From Deltaproteobacteria bacterium (GTDB lineage: Bacteria; Desulfobacterota_D; UBA1144; Nemesobacterales; Nemesobacteraceae): a DNA stretch of 34,340 nucleotides. Position 1 is the first letter of the stretch. Every line of letters starts with the position of its first letter. The stretch spans positions 1 to 34,340 of the forward strand of contig JAJCZR010000025.1 of assembly GCA_029262295.1 (NCBI GenBank), written 5' to 3'. A program made the translations under genes and the position numbers. Below are positions 1 to 8,489 of this stretch, piece after piece. The notes beneath the pieces were generated by a model that saw only the letters and a list, made by a program, of their open reading frames with translations, did no database searches and was not told the origin of the DNA.

Positions 1-49
1 ATTTATTTCGAGAAATGGTTAAAATTATTTAGGGCAAAAGAAATGAAAA

Positions 50-1090
50 ATGAGAAGAATCTTATATATTACAACTACATTTTTTATCACATTTTTAGTA
101 ATAGTTCCTCTTACGAGCTCTAGCATTGAGGATGGGTTTCCCTCATCAAATATTATTGGGAAAGACACAAACTATACGGTCAAAAAAGGCGATAGCTTAA
201 AAAAGATCGCATCAAGGTTTGATATCACTGCTGAAGAACTTGTAAAGACTAATAAGCTTAGAAATGCGAATGTAATAAATCCCGGCCAAAAACTTAGGAT
301 ATCAACCAAAACTATTGTCCCAAAAAAAATCGACAAAGGCCTTATAATAAACCTTCCTGAATATAAAATCTATCATTTTGAATTTGGAAGGTTGTTTAAT
401 ACTTATGATATAGCAATCGGAAAAAAAAACTGGAGAACCCCCAGAGGAAAATTTGAGATTGCAAATAAAACATTAAATCCCACATGGCGGGTGCCGCCCG
501 GCATGGCAAGAAAGCTTAAAATAAAAAAAAGTTCAGTCCCACCGGGGCCATCTAACCCCCTTGGGAAATACTGGATTGGGCTTAGCCTGCCTCATATTGG
601 CATTCATAGCACAAATAAGCCTCGTTCCATTGGAAAGGCAAAAAGTCATGGTTGTATGAGAATGGAATCCGATAAAGCAAAAAAACTTTTTAATGATGTT
701 AATGTTGGCACTCCTGGTGAGATAATTTATCAACCTGTAAAAATTGCACAAAGTGATGGAAGTATTTTCTTGGAAGTACATCATGATATTTATGGTCTTT
801 TTCCCAACATTTACTCACATGCCCTAAGTTTATTGAGTAAAGAAGGCCTTAAAAACAAAGTGGACATTGAAGTTGTAAAAAAGGCTGTAGAGGAAAAAAG
901 AGGCTCCCCTGTAAAAATTGGGCATAATTATGTTAACACGGGTTATACCAAATTTGATTTTATCGATGAAAAAGTCGAATACGTTAAACAAAAAGCCAAA
1001 AGTTATATAGAAACCAAAAAAAAATCCAAAAGTACTCAAAAAGAAAGTTCGCCTATTTGGGGCTCGTCCTACTCAGTAGAAAAAAATTAG
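50..1090 (+). CDS. LysM-containing L,D-transpeptidase (YkuD/ErfK family)
   Basis: Predicted exported peptidoglycan L,D-transpeptidase, which forms 3-3 cross-links or attaches proteins to peptidoglycan. Residues 3-24 form a hydrophobic signal segment. A LysM repeat covers about 41-84 (YTVKKGDSL...INPGQKLRI) and would bind glycan. The YkuD catalytic domain runs from about 97 to 232, with His186 (HIGIHST) and the SHGCMRM signature containing His200 and nucleophile Cys202. A lysine-rich tail of about 110 residues follows and is not part of the known catalytic fold. The ATG at 50 is chosen because it leads directly into the signal peptide; no strong Shine-Dalgarno sequence is visible. coaBC follows on the same strand after 31 bp. 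The family is certain; the exact cross-linking role is not. Confidence 0.93.
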   Translation: MRRILYITTTFFITFLVIVPLTSSSIEDGFPSSNIIGKDTNYTVKKGDSLKKIASRFDITAEELVKTNKLRNANVINPGQKLRISTKTIVPKKIDKGLIINLPEYKIYHFEFGRLFNTYDIAIGKKNWRTPRGKFEIANKTLNPTWRVPPGMARKLKIKKSSVPPGPSNPLGKYWIGLSLPHIGIHSTNKPRSIGKAKSHGCMRMESDKAKKLFNDVNVGTPGEIIYQPVKIAQSDGSIFLEVHHDIYGLFPNIYSHALSLLSKEGLKNKVDIEVVKKAVEEKRGSPVKIGHNYVNTGYTKFDFIDEKVEYVKQKAKSYIETKKKSKSTQKESSPIWGSSYSVEKN

Positions 1091-1121
1091 ATTTTGCCTC
1101 TTTTACCAATATAATTAGCTT

Positions 1122-2318
1122 ATGACATTACTCTCTAAGAAAAACATCGTATTGGGAATAACTGGCGGAATTGCAGCATATAAATCCTGTGAGCTAACCA
1201 GAAGCCTTATAAAAGAAGAAGCTAACGTACAAGTGGTTATGACCAGAAATGCTTCAAGGTTTGTTACACCCCTCACCCTTCAAACCCTTTCAAATAATAA
1301 AGTTGTATCAGACATGTTTGATCTTACAACTGAGTCAGAAATTGGACATATAAAAATAGCGGACAATGCTGATTTAATTGTTGTTGCACCTGCCACAGCT
1401 TCATTTATCGGGAAAATCGCATCCGGGATTGCCGATAGCCTTCTGGCAACTATCATTCTTGCAACAAGAGCCCCGATCATTATTTGCCCTGCAATGAATG
1501 TAAATATGTATTCAAACAGTATTGTGAAAGAAAACATAAATAAACTGAAAGACCATGGTTTTATAATAATGCAGCCAGGAGAAGGAAACCTTGCATGCGG
1601 TTGGGAAGGAAAAGGAAGGCTACCTGAAACTGAAAAGATCATTTCTGAAATAAAAAAAGCCCTTACTAAACAGGATTTTAAAAACAAAAAAATACTTGTA
1701 ACTGCAGGGCCAACAAGAGAACATATTGATCCCACAAGATTTATATCAAACCCTTCTTCAGGAAAAATGGGCTATGAAATTGCAAAAGCAGCATGGTTAA
1801 GAGGCGCTATCACAACTTTAATTTCTGGCCAAACCACACTTGAGCTCCCATATGGGGTTAATATTGTAAGGGTTCGGAGTGCAGAGCAGATGTTTCAAAA
1901 AGTTCACTGTAATTTAAAAGAGGCCGACATTATTATTAAAGCTGCTGCAGTATGTGACTACAAACCAATTAAGAAATCAAAACAAAAAATCAAAAAATCT
2001 GAGAATGATTTTACACTTAAACTAGAACGCACTGAGGATATTTTAAAATCAATTGGTGCAAAGAAAACAAATCAAATAGTAGTTGGATTTGCTGCTGAAA
2101 CTGACAATATTGTTGAAGGCGCCTTAAAAAAAATCAAAGATAAAAATCTCGATCTTATTGTAGCAAATGATATTACTAAAGAAGGGGCAGGATTTGAAAG
2201 TGATACAAACATTGCCTGCCTTATAGACAGAAATGAAAATGTTGAAGAACTGCCAATTATGACAAAACTTGATCTTGCAAATAAAATTTTGGATAAAATA
2301 GCTGAACTGAGTAATTAA
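1122..2318 (+). CDS. coaBC: Bifunctional phosphopantothenoylcysteine decarboxylase / phosphopantothenate-cysteine ligase
   Basis: Coenzyme A biosynthesis: the CoaB half ligates cysteine to 4'-phosphopantothenate using CTP and the CoaC half decarboxylates the product with FMN. The N-terminal flavoprotein domain has GGIAAYKS (15-22), His76 in GHIKIAD, PAMN (123-126) and the substrate-lid cysteine Cys159 in LACGWEGKGRL. The CoaB domain starts near 190 with LVTAGPTREHIDPTRFISN, then Asn210, AAAVCDYKP (274-282) and Lys289, matching E. coli numbering for Asn210 and Lys289. The length of 398 aa is typical for the fused enzyme. Its stop overlaps the stop of the convergent response regulator gene by 4 bp. 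Confidence 0.97.
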   Translation: MTLLSKKNIVLGITGGIAAYKSCELTRSLIKEEANVQVVMTRNASRFVTPLTLQTLSNNKVVSDMFDLTTESEIGHIKIADNADLIVVAPATASFIGKIASGIADSLLATIILATRAPIIICPAMNVNMYSNSIVKENINKLKDHGFIIMQPGEGNLACGWEGKGRLPETEKIISEIKKALTKQDFKNKKILVTAGPTREHIDPTRFISNPSSGKMGYEIAKAAWLRGAITTLISGQTTLELPYGVNIVRVRSAEQMFQKVHCNLKEADIIIKAAAVCDYKPIKKSKQKIKKSENDFTLKLERTEDILKSIGAKKTNQIVVGFAAETDNIVEGALKKIKDKNLDLIVANDITKEGAGFESDTNIACLIDRNENVEELPIMTKLDLANKILDKIAELSN

Positions 2319-2689
2319 GTTCCAAGAGTTTGAAGTATTACACTTATTTTTTTATCAATCTCGTCTGTGGAAGATCCTTTAAGGATGTATCCCGCAGCAC
2401 CATTATCAAGACAAATTTTAATATCGTTAATATCAGATACACCTGTGATCATAATTACAGGAATAGATTTATACCGGGGGCTTTGTTTTAAAAATTTCAG
2501 GAACTCTTTACCATTAAGCCCAGGCATCATAATATCCAAAAGAATTGCATCCGGTTTAAAATCAGGAAGTTTATTTAAAGCATCATTTCCATCAGAAGCA
2601 CTTTCAACCGTATAATCTCTTCTTGTAAGATTTTTAGTATAAATCTGTCTTAGATTTTCATCATCTTCAACAACTAGTAGTTTTGACAT
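2315..2689 (-). CDS. Single-domain response regulator (CheY-like receiver)
   Basis: Stand-alone receiver domain of 124 aa with no output domain. The acidic pair is Glu8-Asp9 (VVEDDENLR), the phospho-acceptor is Asp52 in ILLDIMMPG, the switch residue is Thr82 (MITG) and the invariant lysine is Lys104 (YILKG). Such proteins act through protein contacts or as phosphorelay intermediates; the partner kinase is not in this window. It lies 42 bp downstream of the zinc dehydrogenase gene on the same strand and may be the last gene of that transcription unit. No clear Shine-Dalgarno precedes the ATG. It is tail-to-tail with coaBC with a 4-bp overlap of stop regions. Confidence 0.93.
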   Translation of the reverse strand: MSKLLVVEDDENLRQIYTKNLTRRDYTVESASDGNDALNKLPDFKPDAILLDIMMPGLNGKEFLKFLKQSPRYKSIPVIMITGVSDINDIKICLDNGAAGYILKGSSTDEIDKKISVILQTLGT

Positions 2690-2731
2690 CTTTAATTAAA
2701 GGTATAGCAACAAGAAGATATTGCAACCATT

Positions 2732-3757
2732 TTAAGAATTGGGCTTAATTATAACTTTCAAACTTTGAGAATTGCCCCCCACAAGATCAAAACCTCTTTT
2801 TATTTCAGAAAGGTGAAGCCTGTGTGTAATCATTTTTTCTACATCAACCCTTTCTTCTGCTATCAGATTTAATGCTAACTCAAGATCTTTTGGCGCAGCA
2901 GCATAAGAACTGGCTAATTTTACTCCTGACCACCAAAGCTTATTAAAATTAAGATTGAGCTCTAGTTCCGGGCTAGACGGAGCAAAAAAAAGTATTCTTC
3001 CACCACTATCTACGAGCTCAAAGGCTTGTTCCAAAGCGCTTTTTACACCAATACAAACAATAACAAGATCACAAAGCTTTTCTTCATTGTTTTCTTTTAT
3101 TTTTGAGGCGACATCATCTTTGGCATTTACTGCATAACTTGCTCCAAAATCAATCGCATTTTGAAGCTTATATTCATCAATATCAACAGCAAAAACCCTA
3201 CCGGCGCCAAGCGAACGAACATACTGTAAATTAAGAAGGCCGGTTATACCGCTTCCAATAATTGCAACGCTATCTCCGGGATTAAACCCAATATTTCTAA
3301 CTCCCCTGACCACGCACCCCAAAGGTTCAACAAAAGTTCCTTCCTCATACGAAACATTATCTGGAAGCTTAAACATTCCTCTATCAACATTTACTTCGGG
3401 AATCCGAAGATACTCAGCAAAACCTCCTGGATCAAAACTGGTGGATTTAATCATAGGGCAGATTGTATGACGGTCGGTTAGGCAATAATGGCAAGTATTA
3501 CAGGGAACATGGTGTGTCACGACAACCCTGTTACCTATATTAAAATCTTTTACATTTTTACCTGCTTCTACTACTTCACCAGTAACTTCATGTCCTAATA
3601 CCAAGGGTGCTTTTGGAAGACGGTACCACTCCATTAAATCGCTTCCACAAATGCCACTTGCTTCAACTTTTATCAGAACTTCTGCCTCACCAATCTCAGG
3701 CTTTGAGGCTTCCTCAATTCTTATATCGTTATTATTGTAATAAACGGCAACACGCAT
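2732..3757 (-). CDS. Zinc-dependent medium-chain alcohol/polyol dehydrogenase
   Basis: MDR-superfamily NAD(P)-dependent dehydrogenase of 341 aa. Visible elements are the catalytic-zinc region SGICGSDLMEW near 35-45, GHEVTGEVVEAG near 55-66, four structural-zinc cysteines in CNTCHYCLTDRHTIC near 90-104, and a Rossmann motif AIIGSGITGLL near 165-175. It resembles the sorbitol/threonine dehydrogenase branch, but the substrate cannot be read from the sequence. The start lies 5 bp after the stop of the LsrF-like aldolase, so the two genes are almost certainly cotranscribed and probably act on related phosphorylated or keto-sugar metabolites (inference). Confidence 0.92.
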   Translation of the reverse strand: MRVAVYYNNNDIRIEEASKPEIGEAEVLIKVEASGICGSDLMEWYRLPKAPLVLGHEVTGEVVEAGKNVKDFNIGNRVVVTHHVPCNTCHYCLTDRHTICPMIKSTSFDPGGFAEYLRIPEVNVDRGMFKLPDNVSYEEGTFVEPLGCVVRGVRNIGFNPGDSVAIIGSGITGLLNLQYVRSLGAGRVFAVDIDEYKLQNAIDFGASYAVNAKDDVASKIKENNEEKLCDLVIVCIGVKSALEQAFELVDSGGRILFFAPSSPELELNLNFNKLWWSGVKLASSYAAAPKDLELALNLIAEERVDVEKMITHRLHLSEIKRGFDLVGGNSQSLKVIIKPNS

Positions 3758-3762
3758 TTTAA

Positions 3763-4563
3763 TTAAGTTACTTTTCCTTGTTTAATATCAATAAAAAGTT
3801 CATGTGCTTCTTTTGGTTTCATATTCTCATGCACAACCCCGCGTATAGCCCTTATCATCGCAATAGGATGATCGTGCTGCCAGATATTCCTTCCCATATC
3901 CACACCCACTGCACCTTTGTTTATTGCATCATAAGTCATCTTAAAAACATCGAGTTCAGTTTCGAGCTTTGGGCCTCCTGCAATTACGATCGGCGCAGGA
4001 CAAGAAGCCGTTACTTTTTCAAAATCCTCGCAGTAATAAGTTTTAACTATATGTGCCCCTAATTCAGCACAAATTCTGCAGCAAAGAGATAAATATCTTG
4101 AATCCCTTTTCTCAAGTTCTTTACCCACTGCGGTTATACCCAAAACAGGAATTCCATATTTCTCACCCTGATTCACAAGCTCAGAAAGTCCCAAAAGAGT
4201 TTGCCTTTCATACTCAGTGCCAATAAACACCGACAGCCCTACCCCGGCCACATTCAGCCTTATAGCTTCTTCAAATGTTGTGGTGATGCCTTCATTTTCA
4301 AGATGAGGCCCTACAATACTTGTTCCACCTGAAACCCTTAGAACGACATTAGTATTAGCCTCAGGATCAACAGATGTTCTTAAAACACCTCTTGTAAGCA
4401 TAATTGTGTCAGCATAGGGAATTAGGGGAGTAATAGTTTCTCTTGGATCTTCAAGCCTGTGTGTGGGCCCAAGAAAATATCCATGATCAAGTGCAAGCAT
4501 TACAGCCCTACCCGTATCAGGCTGAATTATCCGTGACATTCTGTTTTTCATACCCCAGTCCAT
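3763..4563 (-). CDS. lsrF: LsrF-like class I aldolase/thiolase (DeoC/FbaB fold)
   Basis: The protein starts MDWGMKNRMSRI and continues with GRAVMLALDHGYFLGPT, very like E. coli LsrF, which transfers an acetyl group from 3-hydroxy-2,4-pentadione 5-phosphate to CoA in autoinducer-2 breakdown. Asp26-His27 and the Schiff-base lysine Lys174 in HIVKTYY are present, as are the phosphate-binding PIVIAGG (191-197) and GVDMGRN (220-226). The length of 266 aa is slightly shorter than the enterobacterial protein. A good Shine-Dalgarno (GAGGTG at 4570-4575) supports the start. No lsrACDBK genes are in the window, and the partner is a zinc dehydrogenase, so a role other than AI-2 processing is likely. The related archaeal 2-amino-3,7-dideoxyheptulosonate synthases are an alternative family. 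Confidence 0.85.
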   Translation of the reverse strand: MDWGMKNRMSRIIQPDTGRAVMLALDHGYFLGPTHRLEDPRETITPLIPYADTIMLTRGVLRTSVDPEANTNVVLRVSGGTSIVGPHLENEGITTTFEEAIRLNVAGVGLSVFIGTEYERQTLLGLSELVNQGEKYGIPVLGITAVGKELEKRDSRYLSLCCRICAELGAHIVKTYYCEDFEKVTASCPAPIVIAGGPKLETELDVFKMTYDAINKGAVGVDMGRNIWQHDHPIAMIRAIRGVVHENMKPKEAHELFIDIKQGKVT

Positions 4564-4641
4564 AAAATCACCTCTCTCTTATTATTTAAATTTAAAAATG
4601 AGCTTAATAAAATATCAAACTCCCAAGTTCTTATCAAATAA

Positions 4642-5817
4642 CTATGAATAAACTATTTCATAGACTTCTTTAAAGGCATTAAGAGCAAAGTCTATTTTTT
4701 CTTCAGTATGAGTGGCCATTATTGAAGATCTAATTCTACATTTTCCGGTAGGAACAGAAGGAGGTCTTACAGCAGGACTGTAAACTCCTTTCTCTCTCAA
4801 CATTCTAGAAAATTCAAGTGCCGGCTCTGGTTCACCAATTAACACTGGAATAATTGCTGAATGGGTTGGCAAAATTTCAAGACCGATATTTTTGATTCCA
4901 GCTTTAAATCTCTTAATCAATCTCCAAAGATTATCTCTTCTCTCTTTTTCATTTTCTATAATATTTATTGCCTCAATTGAAGCAGCAAGTGAAGATGCCG
5001 GAAGAGATGTATCAAAGATATAAGTCCTAACTCTGTTTCGAATAAAATCTATAAGTTTTTGGCTGCCACAAACATAGCCGCCAAGAGAACCAACCGCTTT
5101 AGAAAGAGTACCCATTACAATTGGCACTCTTTTTTCAACATCAAAATACTCTGTTGCCCCGCTACCTCTTTCGCCAAGCACGCCCATAGCATGAGCTTCA
5201 TCAATCATAAGCATACAGCTAAATTTTTCACAGATTTCAACCAATTTTCTAAGATTAACCAAATCTCCGTCCATACTGAAGATTGTATCTGTAACCACTA
5301 GTTTCTTTTTGTAACTTTGATTATTTGAAATAAGTTCTTCAAGATGTTTGAGATCAAGATGCTTGTAAATTTCTGTTTTAGCTTTTGAAAGTTTGCAGCC
5401 ATCAATTATTGATGCGTGGTTTAATTCATCACTAAAGATAATATCATCAGGCCCAACAATTGAAGAGATTGTACCAACATTAGCAAGATATCCACTGCTG
5501 AAAAGTATTGCAGCTTCAGTATTTTTAAACTCTGCAATTCGTTCTTCAAGCTGCCTGTGCAAATCAGAGCTTCCACTCACAAGCCTGGAACCACCCGACC
5601 CAGTTCCATATTTTTCCAAAGCAGACTTTGAAGAGTTTATTACTCTTGGATCAACAGAAAGCCCAAGATAGCTGTTTGAAGCAAGTAAAACATGTGATTT
5701 ATTGTCAATCTTTATTTGGGGAAACTGACCTGTTTGTAATTCGGTTAAGTTTCTGAAAAGATTATTGTCGTGAATTGATTGAATCTCATCATTAATCCAG
5801 ATTAGAGGGTCATTCAT
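4642..5817 (-). CDS. bioF: 8-amino-7-oxononanoate synthase
   Basis: PLP-dependent alpha-oxoamine synthase that condenses pimeloyl-ACP/CoA with alanine in biotin synthesis. Length is 391 aa. Motifs: GTGSGGSRLVSGSSDLH (71-87) near the N-terminus, His134 in DELNHASIIDG (stacks on PLP), Asp206 in MIDEAHAMGVLGERG, and the PLP lysine Lys240 in GTLSKAVGSLGG. The paralogue Kbl (glycine C-acetyltransferase) is similar, but the adjacent bioA, only 9 bp upstream, settles the assignment. The next gene downstream is the LsrF-like gene after a 78-bp gap. Confidence 0.94.
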   Translation of the reverse strand: MNDPLIWINDEIQSIHDNNLFRNLTELQTGQFPQIKIDNKSHVLLASNSYLGLSVDPRVINSSKSALEKYGTGSGGSRLVSGSSDLHRQLEERIAEFKNTEAAILFSSGYLANVGTISSIVGPDDIIFSDELNHASIIDGCKLSKAKTEIYKHLDLKHLEELISNNQSYKKKLVVTDTIFSMDGDLVNLRKLVEICEKFSCMLMIDEAHAMGVLGERGSGATEYFDVEKRVPIVMGTLSKAVGSLGGYVCGSQKLIDFIRNRVRTYIFDTSLPASSLAASIEAINIIENEKERRDNLWRLIKRFKAGIKNIGLEILPTHSAIIPVLIGEPEPALEFSRMLREKGVYSPAVRPPSVPTGKCRIRSSIMATHTEEKIDFALNAFKEVYEIVYS

Positions 5818-5826
5818 AAGACTATT

Positions 5827-7185
5827 CTAACTATCTTCAGTAACTTCTTTAATAGACTTATATGTTGCATGGACAAGTTTTTTAAGATCATCCATCTCAA
5901 TACCGAGCGGGGGCATCAGAACTACTACATCACCAAGTGGTCTGAGAAGTACTTCATCTTCAAGAGCTTTATCTGCAACCTTCGAGCCCATTTTAAGGTT
6001 TGATTTATAAGGAGTTTTATTTTCTTTATCCTGTACAAGCTCAATTCCTACCATAAAACCCTTGTTTCTTACATTTCCTACATGCTCCAAACCCTCAAAC
6101 TCTTTCAGCTCTTTTTCGAGATAGTCAATCTTATACTGAAGCTTCTCTAATGTATTGTTATTTTCAAACGCCTTAAGATTTCCTCTTGATGCAGCACAAG
6201 AAAGTGGATTTCCTGCATAGCTGTGACCATGAAAAAAAGTCTTATATTCATCATAATTCCCAAGAAATTCATCATAAATCTTCTGAGTTGTAATAGTTGC
6301 AGAAAGTGGAAGATATCCTCCGGTAAGCCCTTTACCCAGAACCAGCATATCAGGAGTAACATCCTCATGTTCACAGGCAAACATCTTTCCGGTTCTGCCA
6401 AAACCTGTAGCGACTTCATCAAGAATCATGAGGACATCGTATTTATCGCAATAATCTCTAACCTTTTTCAAATAACCTTCAGGCGAAACGATCATTCCAC
6501 CTGCAGCCTGTACATAAGGCTCAAAAATCACTGCTGCTATTTCTTCATTATTTTCTTCAAGTATTTTTCCAAGTTCATCAGCACAAGCAATATTGCATGA
6601 TGGATAAGTTTTGTTTAACGGGCATCTGTAACAGTAATAAGAAGGTGCCCTGAAAGTCTCAAACAAAAGAGGCGCAAAAGTCTTATGAAATATATCAATC
6701 CCGCCAACTGAAACCGCCCCCAAGGTATCGCCATGATAACCATTATCAAGGCATAAAAACTTTTTCTTTTCACTCTTGCCTTTATTCTGCCAGTATTGAA
6801 AAGCCATCTTTATAGCAACTTCCACAGCAGATGCGCCATCACCTGAGTAAAACACTTTTTTTAAGCCGGGAGGACAAATATCTATCAGTTCTTTTGCAAG
6901 CTCGGCTGCAGGAGGATTAGTTATTCCCAAAAGAGTGCTGTGGCTTATTTGCTTAACTTGTTCCTGAATAGCTTCATCAATCTCAGGGACTTTATGTCCA
7001 TGCACATTTACCCAGAGCGAAGAAACTCCGTCTATATATTTTTTTCCTTCCGAGTCAATAAGGTATGAACCCTCAGCACTCTCGATAACTATAGGTTCTT
7101 TTTCCTCATAATCTTTCATTTGTGTGAACGGATGCCACACAAATTCTTTATCGTATGAACCTATTTTTTTGGATTTATCAGACAT
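5827..7185 (-). CDS. bioA: Adenosylmethionine-8-amino-7-oxononanoate aminotransferase
   Basis: Biotin pathway class III aminotransferase that makes 7,8-diaminopelargonate using S-adenosylmethionine as the usual amino donor. The family opening is present (FVWHPFTQMKDY, 15-26), as are SGDGASAVEVAIKMA (114-128), the PLP-contacting Asp256 in LDEVATGFGRTG, and Lys285 in LVLGKGLTGGYLPLS. The length of 452 aa is normal. A short Cys-rich stretch YCYRCPLNKTYPSC (184-197) is typical of the long BioA subgroup. It is followed by bioF after 9 bp. It is separated from bioB by 307 bp of repeat-rich DNA, so it may have its own promoter. No Shine-Dalgarno is obvious before the ATG. Confidence 0.95.
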   Translation of the reverse strand: MSDKSKKIGSYDKEFVWHPFTQMKDYEEKEPIVIESAEGSYLIDSEGKKYIDGVSSLWVNVHGHKVPEIDEAIQEQVKQISHSTLLGITNPPAAELAKELIDICPPGLKKVFYSGDGASAVEVAIKMAFQYWQNKGKSEKKKFLCLDNGYHGDTLGAVSVGGIDIFHKTFAPLLFETFRAPSYYCYRCPLNKTYPSCNIACADELGKILEENNEEIAAVIFEPYVQAAGGMIVSPEGYLKKVRDYCDKYDVLMILDEVATGFGRTGKMFACEHEDVTPDMLVLGKGLTGGYLPLSATITTQKIYDEFLGNYDEYKTFFHGHSYAGNPLSCAASRGNLKAFENNNTLEKLQYKIDYLEKELKEFEGLEHVGNVRNKGFMVGIELVQDKENKTPYKSNLKMGSKVADKALEDEVLLRPLGDVVVLMPPLGIEMDDLKKLVHATYKSIKEVTEDS

Positions 7186-7233
7186 AGATTATTTTTTAAT
7201 TCTTTTGGGCATTGCAAAAATGGCCGTAAAGAA

Positions 7234-7302
7234 AATGAATTAATATTGCGTAAAAAAGTATCCAGGGTGGGGGATGATTTGGATACTTTAGCAATATTCA
7301 TT
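7234..7302. repeat. Long imperfect inverted repeat (about 69 bp)
   Basis: AAAGTATCC (7255-7263) pairs with GGATACTTT (7281-7289). AATATTGC (7242-7249) pairs with GCAATATT (7291-7298). AATG (7234-7237) pairs with CATT (7299-7302). Asymmetric internal loops separate the helices and a 17-nt loop caps the structure. It could be a small non-autonomous palindromic element or an RNA hairpin in the bio transcript. Confidence 0.7.
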
Positions 7303-7339
7303 TATTTTTAGCTAAATTTTTGCACAGCCTTGATTTTTG

Positions 7340-7363
7340 TTTCTTTGTATCAAGACAAAGAAA
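7340..7363. repeat. 9-bp stem inverted repeat
   Basis: TTTCTTTGT (7340-7348) and ACAAAGAAA (7355-7363) are perfectly complementary around ATCAAG. Read on the + strand it is followed by an A-run, so it is not a good terminator in either direction. It is more like a dispersed intergenic repeat. Confidence 0.6.
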
Positions 7364-7441
7364 AAAGAATGACTATAAATTTAACTATTTTGCACAATCA
7401 AAGATAGTTGGTAAATAACTACCTACTTATCATTACTCTGG

Positions 7442-7462
7442 ATTCCTGATCAAGTCAGGAAT
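7442..7462. repeat. 8-bp stem inverted repeat downstream of bioB
   Basis: ATTCCTGA (7442-7449) and TCAGGAAT (7455-7462) flank a 5-nt loop, followed by GACAAC. It lies 30 bp past the bioB stop and could stop or stabilise the bioB transcript, but there is no U-tract. Its form (ATTCC...GGAATGAC) resembles common dispersed intergenic palindromes. Confidence 0.6.
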
Positions 7463-7492
7463 GACAACAAATAAAGAACGAAGTTGAGAAAT

Positions 7493-8482
7493 TTAATTCA
7501 CAATATCCTTTCTGATTGGCATTTCAAGATCATCTAGCATCCTAAGGTCTTCTTCAGGAGTTCTTCCAGGAGTTGTAAGATAATTGCCAAGGATCATTGC
7601 GTTAGCTCCAGCCACAAGTCCCATAGCCTGAAGATCACGAAGAGTAACTTCTCTTCCACCAGCAGTCATTATTATCTTATCTGGCAAAATCAATCTGAAT
7701 ATAGATATTGTTTTAACCGCTTCAAATGGAGAAACCATTTCAAATTTCTCAAATGGAGTTCCAGGTCGCGGATTTAAAAAGTTGATAGGTACCCAGGTTG
7801 GATCCATATCCTTTAGTTCAAATGCAAATTCAACTCTTTGTCTTACAGATTCGCCCATACCCAGGATTCCACCACAACAAAGGTTCATTCCTGTTTCTTT
7901 TACTAAATAGGCTGTCTTTGCTCTGTCATCATAAGAATGAGTTGTACAAATATTAGGAAAGTGACTTCTGCATGTTTCTACATTGTGGTTATACCTCCAC
8001 ACACCATGATCTGCCAGTTCAAAAGCCTGTTCTTCTTTAAGGTCACCAAGTGAACAACCAATCTTTAGAGTTGTTTCTTCTCTCAGTAGGTCAACTGCTT
8101 CTAATACTTTATTAAATATTCTTGGAGTTGGCCCTTTTGCACTTATAACAATACAAAAATCCATTGCACCCATTTTCTCAGCATGTTTCGCTGCACCTAA
8201 AATCTTTTCTGCAGCCATAAGTGGGTGTGCTTCAACTTCAGTATCAAAATGAGCGGACTGTGAACAAAAAGAGCAGTCTTCCGGACAGTTGCCGGTTTGA
8301 GCACTAATAATTGATCTTAAAAATACTCCATCTCCTTTATATTTAAGTGTCACTTTTCTTGCAAGAGAAATAAGATCCGACACTTCATCCTTTGGAAGTT
8401 CGGTAAGGGCTATTGCTTCATCGAATGTGATTGATTCATTTTTAACAAGTAATTTTTCGCTAACAGTATTTAAAACGCTAAT
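7493..8482 (-). CDS. bioB: Biotin synthase, probable ATT start
   Basis: Radical SAM enzyme that inserts sulfur into dethiobiotin. The radical-SAM cluster cysteines are in GNCPEDCSFCSQS (Cys66, 70 and 73 with the start used here). Further BioB motifs are YNHNVETC, CCGGILGMGES, INFLNPRPGTP and TAGGREVTLRD. The reading frame continues upstream of the first standard start (GTG at 8383) with coding-like BioB sequence, including ITFDEAIALTELPKDEV. That stretch holds no ATG, GTG or TTG before the in-frame stop near 8524. A strong GGAGG (8490-8494) sits 7 nt before an ATT at 8480-8482, giving 329 aa, close to the family norm. The alternative GTG at 8383 would remove 33 residues; it has an AAGGA only 4 nt upstream. 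The gene identity is certain and the start is an inference. Confidence 0.9.
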   Translation of the reverse strand: MSVLNTVSEKLLVKNESITFDEAIALTELPKDEVSDLISLARKVTLKYKGDGVFLRSIISAQTGNCPEDCSFCSQSAHFDTEVEAHPLMAAEKILGAAKHAEKMGAMDFCIVISAKGPTPRIFNKVLEAVDLLREETTLKIGCSLGDLKEEQAFELADHGVWRYNHNVETCRSHFPNICTTHSYDDRAKTAYLVKETGMNLCCGGILGMGESVRQRVEFAFELKDMDPTWVPINFLNPRPGTPFEKFEMVSPFEAVKTISIFRLILPDKIIMTAGGREVTLRDLQAMGLVAGANAMILGNYLTTPGRTPEEDLRMLDDLEMPIRKDIVN

Positions 8483-8489
8483 TTTGATG

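Larger units (their letters stand above)
7186..7492. other. Intergenic gap bioB-bioA carrying three inverted repeats
   Basis: This 307-bp stretch has no plausible ORF. It contains a long imperfect inverted repeat (7234-7302), a 9-bp stem hairpin (7340-7363) and an 8-bp stem hairpin (7442-7462), described separately. It interrupts an otherwise tight - strand biotin gene cluster. Confidence 0.8.
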
